A stretch of 14,315 bases of DNA from Bacillota bacterium (GTDB lineage: Bacteria; Bacillota; Sulfobacillia; RBS10-35; JAJYVN01), in contig JAJYVN010000041.1 of the NCBI GenBank assembly GCA_021791995.1, forward strand, positions 1 through 14,315. The letters run 5' to 3'. This document shows, piece after piece, positions 1 through 6,295 of this stretch (positions are counted from its first letter, which is position 1; the number at the start of each line of letters is the position of its first letter). The notes under the pieces were generated by a model that searched no databases, had not been told where the DNA came from, and was given only the letters and a program-made list of their open reading frames with translations. Position numbers and translations under genes: made by a program.

Positions 1-1
1 C

Positions 2-118
2 CAACTCGGTATGGCCGATCATCGGGGCAGGTGGGAACCGACGCCTTTCGAAGGAACACTGAACGAAGTCCTGACGACGCTCCTGAGCGACTTCGCATTC
101 GTGCTGACGCCTTCTTAA
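2..118 (+). CDS. C-terminal end of an unidentified protein (partial)
   Basis: The second forward frame is open from the window edge to a TAA at 116-118 and gives 38 residues, ending in a mixed hydrophobic/acidic tail (LLSDFAFVLTPS). An internal ATG falls at residue 4, so the frame could also be a very short complete gene, but a truncated larger gene is more likely. Composition looks protein-like (WEPTPFEGTL, then alternating leucines), and the other frames either stop early or read as arginine-rich junk. I do not recognise the family. The gene converges with the phosphatase that ends at 231. The 112-bp gap contains only a weak CAGCCG/CGGCTG dyad (190-195/212-217) without a T-tract. Confidence 0.4.
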   Translation, partial: QLGMADHRGRWEPTPFEGTLNEVLTTLLSDFAFVLTPS

Positions 119-230
119 CGGAATGACGCGCCGATTCCGGGCCATAGACCCCCGAATTTATGAGATTTGCCACTAGAGGTCGGGCGGATCAGCCGGTCGG
201 AGGCGGCCCGGCGGCTGGATTGCGGGTATG

Positions 231-647
231 CTACTCTCCTTCGCCTCCTCGAACATCCGGCGACGACTGTAGGAACTTGATGACTGCACCAGTGCGACCT
301 TGGCCCGCACTGCAGTGAATCAACACGGGCGTCGGCAGACGCTCATGTGCTGCTCTCGCCAATCGCAGTTGATCATCCGTTGCGATCGGGCAGGCGTGGT
401 CAGGGATGGGGACGTGCTCCACTTGGAAGCCTTGAGCTCGATACCACTCCAGGAGCCCACCAGGCAGCCAGTCGTACAGGTCCAGTTCTGACGCCTCCAG
501 CAAGCAGAGGATCCCGCGGATGCCATTGGCCTGTACCTCCTCTAGCCACGGGCCTACGCCGTCCCGATCCACTGTTTTGCGGTCGCCAATCTTCTTGTAC
601 CCCGGCCGCCTGTTCCGCGCCAGAGCTCCTCGAATCACCCACTCCAC
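231..647 (-). CDS. Small dual-specificity/tyrosine-type protein phosphatase
   Basis: Encodes 138 residues with the Cys-dependent phosphatase loop HCSAGQGRTG at residues 111-120 (nucleophile C112, phosphate-binding R118). A plausible general-acid aspartate is D83 in VPIPDH. The N-terminal RNRRPGY motif resembles small bacterial dual-specificity-like phosphatases. By family knowledge it would hydrolyse phosphate esters of Tyr/Ser/Thr or small molecules in the cytoplasm; the substrate is unknown. I chose the GTG at 645-647 because an AAAGGAGG ribosome-binding site lies 8 nt upstream. The same frame stays open to 818, but that extension has no homology-like features. Only 18 residues follow the P-loop, shorter than in classical DUSPs, so a C-terminal truncation is possible. 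It lies downstream of the trans-sulfuration gene on the same strand, about 220 bp away, with no obvious functional link. Confidence 0.75.
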   Translation of the reverse strand: MEWVIRGALARNRRPGYKKIGDRKTVDRDGVGPWLEEVQANGIRGILCLLEASELDLYDWLPGGLLEWYRAQGFQVEHVPIPDHACPIATDDQLRLARAAHERLPTPVLIHCSAGQGRTGAVIKFLQSSPDVRGGEGE

Positions 648-655
648 CTGCGGGT

Positions 656-663
656 CCTCCTTT
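656..663 (-). promoter_or_regulatory. Shine-Dalgarno site deciding the phosphatase start
   Basis: AAAGGAGG on the minus strand ends 8 nt before a GTG codon. This places the phosphatase start at 647 rather than at the in-frame ATG at 818. Confidence 0.7.
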
Positions 664-868
664 CGCACCGCTCTCCAGAACGGGGGTGCCTTTGAACCCG
701 GTCGCTCTTGTGTAGAGTAGCGGGTCCAGTTCGCTCCGCAAGGACTCCCTTTCTTCACTCGGACCCACCCCGTCCGGCCCGCGACGGCGCGGAGGGATGT
801 CCAGACGCACAGGTTCACGAGGAGGGCGATCCCCGGTCAAGCGAGGACATTCACTCCAGTCCCTCGGT

Positions 869-2041
869 TCATCCCACCCCGGCGAGCGCCTCGCGCAAGT
901 CAGCGATCAGGTCCTCGGGGTCCTCAATCCCCACCGAGAGGCGCAGCAGGTTGTCGGGCGTGCGAGTCTGCGGCCCTTCCACCGATGCCCGGTGTTCAAT
1001 GAGACTTTCGGTGCCGCCAAGGCTCGTCGCCCGGGTGAAGAGCTGCACGCCGGAGGCCACTCTCATGGCGGCCGCCTTCCCGCCGCGCAATTGGACGGAC
1101 AGCATGCCGCCGAAACCGCCCGTCATCTGGCGGCGCGCTAGGTCGTGGTCTGGGTGGCCCGGTAGCCCAGGGTAATGCACCGCTGCGACCGCGGCATGTC
1201 CTGCGAGGAACTCTGCGACGGCTTGGGCGCCCGTGCAGTGCGCTCGCATCCGGAGCGTGAGGGTCCGGATCCCACGGCGGGCGAGCCAGCAGTCGAACGG
1301 GGCAGGGACAGCGCCAGCCAGCCCCTGGATGCCCCGCAGTGTCTCCGCCAAGTGAGTCCGCTCCCTTACCACCACTGCGCCGCCCACCAAGTCGGAATGG
1401 CCGCCCAGATACTTGGTCGTAGCGTGGAGTACGGCGTCGACCCCGTGCTCGAACGGGTGCTGGAGCACCGGCGTCGCGAAGGTGTTGTCGCACACGCACA
1501 GGGCCCCGGCCCTGTGGGCCACCGCAGCAACGTCCGCGATGGCCGTAATCTTGAGTAGAGGGTTTGACGGCGTCTCGACCCACACCAACCGCGTACTCGG
1601 CCGGAGGGCGGCAGCAAGGGCGCCCGGATCCGTCATGTCCACGGCCGTCGCTTCGAGCCCCCACCGGCCGAACAGGTTCCGTGCGAGCCTCGCGGTCCCG
1701 TGGTACACGTCGTCGGGCAGCAGCACGTGGTCCCCTGGGTTCAGAGCTTGAAGGACGGCAGTCGTAGCCGCGGACCCGCTGGCGAACGCCATAGCGTCCG
1801 CGCCGCCTTCCAGCGCTGCGATGCAGCGTTCCAGGGCTCGCCGGTTAGGGTTGTCGGCGCGGCTATACGTGAATCCGCGCGAGTAGGCCCCGTCGGCGTC
1901 GCGCTCAAAGGTCGCCGACAGGTGGATGGGGGGGATCACTGCCCCCGTAGTCAGGTCGGGGTCGGCGCCAGCGTGGACGGCGATCGTACTGATGCGAATA
2001 GATGGTACCTCCCCGTGTGTTCCGAAATTCAGTCCGGTCAT
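869..2041 (-). CDS. PLP-dependent cystathionine gamma-synthase/lyase family enzyme
   Basis: A Cys/Met-metabolism PLP enzyme of 390 residues from the ATG at 2041, the usual size for the family. Visible features, numbered from that ATG: PNRRALE near the N-terminus, GSAATTAVL in the cofactor-phosphate region, ETPSNPLL, the Asp that contacts the pyridine nitrogen (D185 in CDNTF), the Schiff-base lysine K210 in ATTKYLGGHSD, and SLGGTESLIEHRASVEGP near the end. The family catalyses gamma-replacement or gamma/beta-elimination on homoserine esters, cystathionine or related thiols in the cytoplasm. The EHRASVEGP variant of the C-terminal motif leaves synthase versus lyase undecided. The start is uncertain: the ATG has no properly spaced ribosome-binding site. 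An in-frame ATT at 1999 has GGGGAGG 8 nt upstream and would begin IRISTIAVHAG, matching the usual N-terminus. A longer frame to 2110 runs through an inverted repeat and is unlikely. Confidence 0.9.
   Translation of the reverse strand: MTGLNFGTHGEVPSIRISTIAVHAGADPDLTTGAVIPPIHLSATFERDADGAYSRGFTYSRADNPNRRALERCIAALEGGADAMAFASGSAATTAVLQALNPGDHVLLPDDVYHGTARLARNLFGRWGLEATAVDMTDPGALAAALRPSTRLVWVETPSNPLLKITAIADVAAVAHRAGALCVCDNTFATPVLQHPFEHGVDAVLHATTKYLGGHSDLVGGAVVVRERTHLAETLRGIQGLAGAVPAPFDCWLARRGIRTLTLRMRAHCTGAQAVAEFLAGHAAVAAVHYPGLPGHPDHDLARRQMTGGFGGMLSVQLRGGKAAAMRVASGVQLFTRATSLGGTESLIEHRASVEGPQTRTPDNLLRLSVGIEDPEDLIADLREALAGVG
2008..2014 (-). promoter_or_regulatory. Strong ribosome-binding site pointing to an ATT start codon
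   Basis: GGGGAGG on the minus strand lies inside the annotated frame, 8 nt before an in-frame ATT at 1997-1999. No ATG, GTG or TTG follows at a suitable distance. Initiation at ATT would give a 376-residue protein starting at the point where homologues normally begin. Confidence 0.4.
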
Positions 2042-2052
2042 CTCCGGACCGA

Positions 2053-2153
2053 CGTACGTATTCGGTAAGCTGCGCCAAACACCTGTCGGCGGCGATGGAA
2101 GGAGGGGCATGAGCCGGGGGCTGGTGTTTGGCGCAGCTTACCGAATACGTACG
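2053..2153. repeat. Perfect 31-bp inverted repeat (IR-A)
   Basis: Positions 2053-2083 and 2123-2153 are exact reverse complements over 31 bases, with a 39-nt spacer. The arms end in the self-complementary CGTACG. The hairpin would sit just upstream of the trans-sulfuration gene in its transcript. The plus strand of the spacer carries AAGGAGGGGC directly before an ATG (2109), but the resulting frame is not protein-like. It may be a hairpin regulator, a terminator-like element or a mobile-element remnant. Confidence 0.85.
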
Positions 2154-2246
2154 ATGCTGTGTGGGTCCAGTCACCCTGTCTGCACTAGCGCAGCATCCAC
2201 TGCACCTCGCTCGCGCCAGTTGTTTGCTCCTACTGCAGAGGATCCC

Positions 2247-2373
2247 CTCGGTCGGCCTTACAGGTTCCGTTGCAGCGGCGGTGTGCGGTCAAGCCCGTAG
2301 CGCGCAAGCGGGCCGAAGGTCGGCTTGACCGCACACTCAGCCGCTGCGTTATATGGATCCAGGGCCGACCGAG
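2247..2373. repeat. Imperfect long inverted repeat (IR-B)
   Basis: Three nested complementary blocks form a long stem. The outer block is 11 bp (2247-2257 with 2363-2373), the middle 8 bp (2272-2279 with 2340-2347) and the inner 15 bp (2281-2295 with 2322-2336). They are separated by an internal loop of 14/15 nt and a small 1/3-nt bulge. The terminal loop is 26 nt (2296-2321). A further 7-bp match (2237-2243 with 2393-2399) may extend it. No T-tract follows on either strand, so it is not a simple terminator. Confidence 0.8.
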
Positions 2374-2510
2374 CCCTTGGGCCCAGCCACTGCATCCTCT
2401 CTCCCCACAGGACATTGCACAGAACCACCGTTGCCTACCCCCTCCTCCGACCTCCGTCCTACTCAATTACCGCGATCAAGTTTCTCGCAGATACCGTGGG
2501 CAGGAGCACC

Positions 2511-2530
2511 GCAGCTCACCGAATAGGTAC
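2511..2530 (+). repeat. Third copy of the IR-A core motif
   Basis: GCAGCTCACCGAATAGGTAC matches the right arm of IR-A (2133-2152) at 18 of 20 positions in direct orientation, and so is inverted relative to the left arm at 2054-2073. Together the copies could bound an element of about 480 bp (2053-2530). Confidence 0.6.
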
Positions 2531-2802
2531 ACGTGGTGCCGGGTGGAGGAGCAGCGCCGGGTTTCGAGAGATATACAGCATTCGTCTCGCAGGCGGAAGA
2601 TTGTGTCACTGAGCGGCTTTGAGGTGCATGGCGGCAAATGTACTGAACTCTGGACCTTCCCGACCCGGGCCATGATGAACGAGGTCGTCTTCGCGAGCGA
2701 TCGCCGTACGTCGTTCCCATCACCAATCCGGACGGATCGTTGCAGGCGCGTGGGGTGTAGTGGTAGGAGTGGGATGCGATCCGGTGATTGAGGTGCCATC
2801 AA

Positions 2803-2809
2803 GGGGAGG
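2803..2809 (+). promoter_or_regulatory. Ribosome-binding site supporting the TTG start of the GH5 gene
   Basis: GGGGAGG ends 9 nt before the TTG at 2819-2821 and favours this codon over the in-frame ATG at 2849. Confidence 0.6.
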
Positions 2810-2818
2810 CCGGCAGCA

Positions 2819-3898
2819 TTGCGAGGCCCGTGGTTGTGTGCCTTGGCCATGCTTCCTATTCTGCTTTTAGGGTCGGGCTTGGTGGCTGGGCCCAGGGGAG
2901 TCACGGTGTCCGGCACGGCGCTCCTTCGGAACGGCAAGCCATTTGTGATCAAGGGCGTCCAGATCGTCGGCTTGGTCGCACCCGATGCCGCCCTTCGTGG
3001 TCAGTATGCGGTGGCGCATGAGCACTTTGGGCAGGCCGAGTTGGCGGCTGCCCGATCGTGGGGGGCCAATACGATTCGCTTTCAGTTGAGCGAACCCGGA
3101 TTGGATCCGGCGTCGTCACTGTATTCCACTGCTTACCTCAAGGAGATTCAAGCGGGCGTGGGGCTTGCCCTGAAGGACGGATTCGTGGTGATCCTCTCCA
3201 TCCAGGATCAGAGCCCGAGCGGAGAGACGAATCCCTGGCCCATGCCAACGGCCGCCACGGCACGGGACTGGGCTACCCTTGTGCCACTGTTCAAGACCGA
3301 TGACAACGTACTTTTTGAGCTTTTCAACGAGCCCGCCCTGCCCGCCAACGCCGAGGATTGGCAACTCTGGGCGTATGGCGGGACGGCGCCACCCTGGCAC
3401 GACCACGGTGCCTTTGCGGCAGTGGGAGCGCAGACGCTGATCGATCAGATTCGGGCTGCGGGGGCCAAGAACGTCATCCTTGTGGATGGCCTTAGTTTGG
3501 CTCGTACGCTGCAAGGTCAACCCGTGCTCAGAGATCCAGCACACGAACTGGCCTATGCGGTTCACCCGTACTTTGGCACATGGATGGAGCCTGATCCGGT
3601 GGCTGCATGGACTGAGAACTTCGGCCAGGAGGCGACGGTGGAACCGGTCGTCGTGACGGAGTGGGCGCAGTGGTCGGGGCAAGGCGGCTGCAAGTCCGAC
3701 TTCCCGACACTGGCGACCCAGTTGGTGGACTACATCCGCAGCCGCAGGATCGGGCTGGTTGGATTTGCCTTCGATATTCCGGGTACGATCATTGCAAGTT
3801 GGAATTACGCTCCGACGACGTATGCCGACTTTCAGTGTTCAGTCAAGGGGGATGGGCCAGGGGCCCTGATGGAGACCTGGTACAACGCCAAAGGATGA
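2819..3898 (+). CDS. Secreted or membrane-anchored GH5-type glycoside hydrolase
   Basis: A 359-residue protein with a hydrophobic N-terminal segment at residues 5-24 (LCALAMLPILLLGSGLVAG), probably a signal peptide or anchor, followed by a single (beta/alpha)8 catalytic domain. The GH5 (cellulase family A) signature is visible: N83-R87 (NTIR), the acid/base E171 in LFELFNEP, H249 and Y251 in VHPYF, and the nucleophile E281 in VVTEWAQW. Enzymes of this family hydrolyse beta-1,4-glucans, mannans or related beta-glycosides with retention of configuration outside the cell; the specificity cannot be read here. No carbohydrate-binding module is present. The TTG start is chosen for its GGGGAGG site. 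A hairpin with a T-run follows at 3961-3992. It stands alone, facing a broken propeller gene, with no transporter or other glycosidase nearby. Confidence 0.85.
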   Translation: MRGPWLCALAMLPILLLGSGLVAGPRGVTVSGTALLRNGKPFVIKGVQIVGLVAPDAALRGQYAVAHEHFGQAELAAARSWGANTIRFQLSEPGLDPASSLYSTAYLKEIQAGVGLALKDGFVVILSIQDQSPSGETNPWPMPTAATARDWATLVPLFKTDDNVLFELFNEPALPANAEDWQLWAYGGTAPPWHDHGAFAAVGAQTLIDQIRAAGAKNVILVDGLSLARTLQGQPVLRDPAHELAYAVHPYFGTWMEPDPVAAWTENFGQEATVEPVVVTEWAQWSGQGGCKSDFPTLATQLVDYIRSRRIGLVGFAFDIPGTIIASWNYAPTTYADFQCSVKGDGPGALMETWYNAKG

Positions 3899-3960
3899 TG
3901 GCGCCATTCGCTCGACAGTTGGACGACGACCTGCCCTAGTGGGGCCCAACCAGCGCGAAG

Positions 3961-3992
3961 GCCCGGCCAACCAATAGGCTGAGCCGGGCTTT
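3961..3992. terminator. Hairpin terminator between convergent genes
   Basis: GCCCGGC (3961-3967) pairs with GCCGGGC (3983-3989) around a 15-nt loop. TTT follows on the plus strand and AA precedes the left arm, so it may work in both directions. It lies 62 bp past the GH5 stop and 36 bp past the stop of the opposing pseudogene. Confidence 0.6.
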
Positions 3993-4028
3993 CCCAAGAG
4001 CGCGACAGGATAGGGAACCGTCACGCCG

Positions 4029-4604
4029 TTACTGGATGAAGTTGTTGGGGTCACGGTACCACTTGGCCACGGCGGCGTAAAGCGGGTCGGACAGCGCCGA
4101 GGGGACCAAGGGATCCGACGTTGACCGCATCCCCCCTACAGTTGAATACGGCGGCGCCCGTACCCGATTGTCGGTTGCCCGTACGGTCCGCCAATCTGTG
4201 TCCAAACCGCCCCGCCGTCGGTCGTGGCGAAAAGACCGTCGTGCATCATCCACCCGTCGTCGGGAGTCGCGAAACTGATCACGCCGGGGCCCCCGAACCC
4301 AGCCGGCCAGGCGTAGCGGATCCAGTTGGCACCCGCGTCGGTCGTCGTATAGAGAGCGAGGGCGTCATCCATCCAGGCCGAGTCGGGACCGGTGGCGCCG
4401 CCCCTGATGGGTACATTGATCTGCGGGTAGTGGCCCGCGAGCGCCTCTGCCAGCGGAAGGTCCAGTAGGCCCGCGGCAGCCGTCCAGGCGCTTTCTCCGG
4501 CCACCGCCGCCGCCTGCCAGGTCGCCCCACCGTTGGTGGTGCAAAGCGGCGGGCCGTTCCCGAACAAGTCGGCGAGGCACCCAACGCGGAACGTGTCAAG
4601 CCTT
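4029..4604 (-). pseudogene. 3' remnant of an Asp-box (BNR-type) beta-propeller protein
   Basis: On the minus strand, a frame running in directly from the IS end encodes about 155 residues, stopping at 4136. It carries three Asp-box-like repeats: TTNGGATW, TTDAGANW and TTDGGAVW. Such repeats mark beta-propeller proteins of the sialidase/photosynthesis-stability-factor type, often extracellular. The 5' part is missing because the IS begins at about 4605. A second break is likely near 4140-4160. After the stop at 4136, a neighbouring frame continues with coding-like sequence ending DPLYAAVAKWYRDPNNFIQ and a TAA at 4029-4031, consistent with a frameshift close to a G6 run. No start codon with a ribosome-binding site remains, so I treat it as a dead fragment. 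Confidence 0.6.
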
Positions 4605-4637
4605 TTGAGACAGTTTTCCGGTCGAGTTTAGGGTAGG
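4605..4637. repeat. Left terminal inverted repeat of the IS3-family element
   Basis: Begins TTGAGACAG and includes AGTTTAGGGTA at 4625-4635. Both blocks recur in inverted orientation, at the same 11-nt spacing, at the right end of the element (6225-6259). Confidence 0.75.
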
Positions 4638-4702
4638 GACATCGGCTTTGTTCTTGCTGTTCGGTGCCCTCGAGGTCGAGTCGTGCACCGGCTGCCCCGC
4701 GG

Positions 4703-6166
4703 TCACACCGTGTGTGGGGACGACGCGTGCCAGGGACGGTTGATCCACACCTCCTTCGGGAGCTCCGGCACCTGGGGGCGCCTGCCGCCGAATCGGTCGG
4801 GATGGGCATCGAAGGCAGCGTCGAGCACTCGCTGTCTGCCGATGAGGACCTGTTCAGCGCGGTCGAAGTGCACCGTCGCTGGCGTGAGCCATGCAATCCC
4901 CGTGTGCCGGTGCTCATGGTTGTACCAGCGGAAGAAGCGCCGCACGAAGCCCAGGCCGTCCTCCAGCGACCCGAAGCGCTGGGGGAAGTCCGGCCGGTAC
5001 TTCATGGTCTTGAACTGCGCCTCCGAGTAGGGGTTGTCATCACTGTTCCTTGGTCGGCTGTGGCTACGGGTCACGTCGAGATCCGTGAGCAGTTGGGCCA
5101 CGGACTTCGATGTCATGGGCGCGCCCCGGTCGGCGTGCAGGGTGAGCTGCCCAAGCTGGATCCCCTCCTTGCGGCAGGTCTCTTCGATCAGGCGCTTGGC
5201 CAGGCTCTCGCTTTCACGGTCCGCCAGCAGCCAGCCTGGGACGTACCTGGAGAAGACGTCGATGATCACGTACAGGCTATAGTGGTGCCACCTCCCCGGC
5301 CCGGCGAGCTTGGTGATGTCCCACGTCCACAGCTGCCGGGGCCCCGTCGGCCAGCAGTTCCGGTCTCTGATGCTTGGGGTGCCGGCGCACGTCCCGGCGC
5401 TCGCGCACTTCGCCGTACGCGGCCAACAGTCGGTACATCGTCCGTACTGAGCAGAGTAGTACGCGCCCTCGTCCAACAGCGTCGCGTAGATCTCGGCCGG
5501 GGCGAAGTCCACAAAGCGCTCGGAGTGCAGGACGTCCAGAACGGCCTGCCGTTCCCCCGGGGACAGGGCCCAATCGGGGACGTACCCGGTCCGGGGATCA
5601 CTGGCGCTGGGCCGACTCAGCCTGTAGAACGAGGCACGAGACATGCCAAGGGCCTCGCACGCCGCCGCAGTGCCCACGATCGGGGATAGCTCCGCTACGG
5701 CCTGCATCACAAGTCGCCTCCGGCCTGTTTGTCCTCCGGCAGTGCGACTCCCACCAACTGGGACAACTTTTTTTTGGACTGTGATCACGGCCTCGGCCCG
5801 CTCCAGGCGCTCCCGCAGGCGCGCGACCTCACCACGTAGCTTCTCGTTCTCCTCCGCGATCTGGGTGTCCGGGGACGGGGCCGGCCCGCGGCGGCGCGCC
5901 AGGGCATCGAGTTCCCCGCGCTCCCGCTGCTGCCGCCAAAGCTTGAGCCTGGAGTAGTACAGACCCTCCCGGCGGAGCAGCACGGCGACTTCCCCTGGGG
6001 CACAGGCATCGGCTTCCCGCAGGATCCGTAGCTTGTACTCTGCCGAGAAACGGCGGCGTGTCGCCTTCACCTCCGGGTCTGCGGGCCTGGAGGAAGCGTG
6101 GCCGGCGTCCGGTCCAGCATCACGAACCTCCACTGGAGTCTCCGTCGCCCGTGCCTGGTCTGTCAT
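4703..6166 (-). CDS. IS3-family transposase, OrfA and OrfB fused in one frame
   Basis: A 487-residue frame. The OrfA part has a helix-turn-helix region (RRRFSAEYKLRILREAD) and a leucine/glutamate-rich coiled coil (about residues 105-130). OrfB has the DDE integrase core: D283 in WTWDIT, D346 in LHADRG, E382 in YSEAQFK. The start ATG at 6166 has GGGAGG 5 nt upstream. At 5768-5775 (plus strand) eight T's encode an A8 tract. In the present frame it reads VQKKVVPVGG straight into OrfB. A frame with one A fewer would read QKKLSQLVGVALPEDK and stop at 5707-5709, overlapping an OrfB ATG (TGATG), the usual IS3 layout. Within about 5345-5460 the current frame is nonsense-like, while a neighbouring frame gives LCSVRTMYRLLAAYGEVRER, so two compensating indels garble about 40 residues. 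Activity is doubtful. Confidence 0.75.
   Translation of the reverse strand: MTDQARATETPVEVRDAGPDAGHASSRPADPEVKATRRRFSAEYKLRILREADACAPGEVAVLLRREGLYYSRLKLWRQQRERGELDALARRRGPAPSPDTQIAEENEKLRGEVARLRERLERAEAVITVQKKVVPVGGSRTAGGQTGRRRLVMQAVAELSPIVGTAAACEALGMSRASFYRLSRPSASDPRTGYVPDWALSPGERQAVLDVLHSERFVDFAPAEIYATLLDEGAYYSAQYGRCTDCWPRTAKCASAGTCAGTPSIRDRNCWPTGPRQLWTWDITKLAGPGRWHHYSLYVIIDVFSRYVPGWLLADRESESLAKRLIEETCRKEGIQLGQLTLHADRGAPMTSKSVAQLLTDLDVTRSHSRPRNSDDNPYSEAQFKTMKYRPDFPQRFGSLEDGLGFVRRFFRWYNHEHRHTGIAWLTPATVHFDRAEQVLIGRQRVLDAAFDAHPDRFGGRRPQVPELPKEVWINRPWHASSPHTV
5768..5775 (-). other. A8 slippery tract at the OrfA/OrfB junction
   Basis: On the coding strand the junction reads CAA followed by six further A's and GTT, a run of eight A's. 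IS3-family elements normally use A6G or A7G for -1 frameshifting between OrfA and OrfB. Eight A's place both parts in one frame without shifting, while polymerase or ribosome slippage could still yield the short OrfA ending at 5707. Confidence 0.6.
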
Positions 6167-6171
6167 CTTGT

Positions 6172-6177
6172 CCTCCC
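6172..6177 (-). promoter_or_regulatory. Ribosome-binding site of the IS transposase
   Basis: GGGAGG lies 5 nt before the ATG at 6164-6166, favouring this start over the in-frame ATG at 6229, which is next to the terminal repeat and has no such site. Confidence 0.6.
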
Positions 6178-6224
6178 GGTTCTCCCCACGGAACAGGACC
6201 ATCTGTTCTCCATCCTCTCCCGGC

Positions 6225-6259
6225 CCCATACCCTAAACTTCGGCCCCGACCTGTCTCAA
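6225..6259. repeat. Right terminal inverted repeat of the IS3-family element
   Basis: Contains TACCCTAAACT (6229-6239) and CTGTCTCAA (6251-6259), the reverse complements of the two conserved blocks of the left end. Confidence 0.75.
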
Positions 6260-6295
6260 CGTATTGTGGCACGTAAGGTTGCTGCCGAGGACTGT

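Larger units (their letters stand above)
2042..2818. other. Gene-poor, repeat-rich intergenic region
   Basis: About 780 bp separate the trans-sulfuration gene from the GH5 gene. No frame gives a recognisable protein; the open frames are rich in Arg, Ser and Cys and look like shadows. The region holds two large inverted repeats (2053-2153 and 2247-2373) and a third copy of a 20-bp motif (2511-2530). From about 2570 to 2790 I see nothing except a short protein-like string (YVVPITNPDGSL around 2705-2740) with stop codons on both sides, possibly a decayed gene. I looked for T-box and SAM-riboswitch consensus upstream of the methionine-type gene and saw neither. Confidence 0.6.
4605..6259 (-). mobile_element. 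Complete IS3-family insertion sequence
   Basis: The element is bounded by imperfect terminal inverted repeats. TTGAGACAG at 4605-4613 is mirrored by CTGTCTCAA at 6251-6259. After an 11-nt divergent stretch, AGTTTAGGGTA is again shared on both sides. It carries one transposase gene on the minus strand. The 3-bp flanks (CTT on the left, CGT on the right) do not match, and no 3-5 bp target duplication is visible. The left flank is the propeller gene, whereas the right flank is another transposase remnant, so the original target is not restored by removing the element. Confidence 0.8.

Noticed and set aside
648..818. N-terminal extension of the phosphatase
   Set aside because: The frame is open, but the GTG at 647 has an excellent ribosome-binding site and the extension does not resemble a protein domain.
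2109..2300. Small plus-strand ORF with AAGGAGGGGC directly before its ATG
   Set aside because: The spacing is too short and the 63 residues are low-complexity and span both inverted repeats, so a real peptide is unlikely.
2042..2570. T-box or SAM riboswitch in the leader of the methionine-type gene
   Set aside because: I looked for the T-box GGGTGGTACC core and the SAM-I conserved blocks on the minus strand and found neither, only inverted repeats of a different kind.
4664..5689. Plus-strand open frame of 341 codons across the IS
   Set aside because: Antisense to the transposase, which has a recognisable DDE core; no features of its own.
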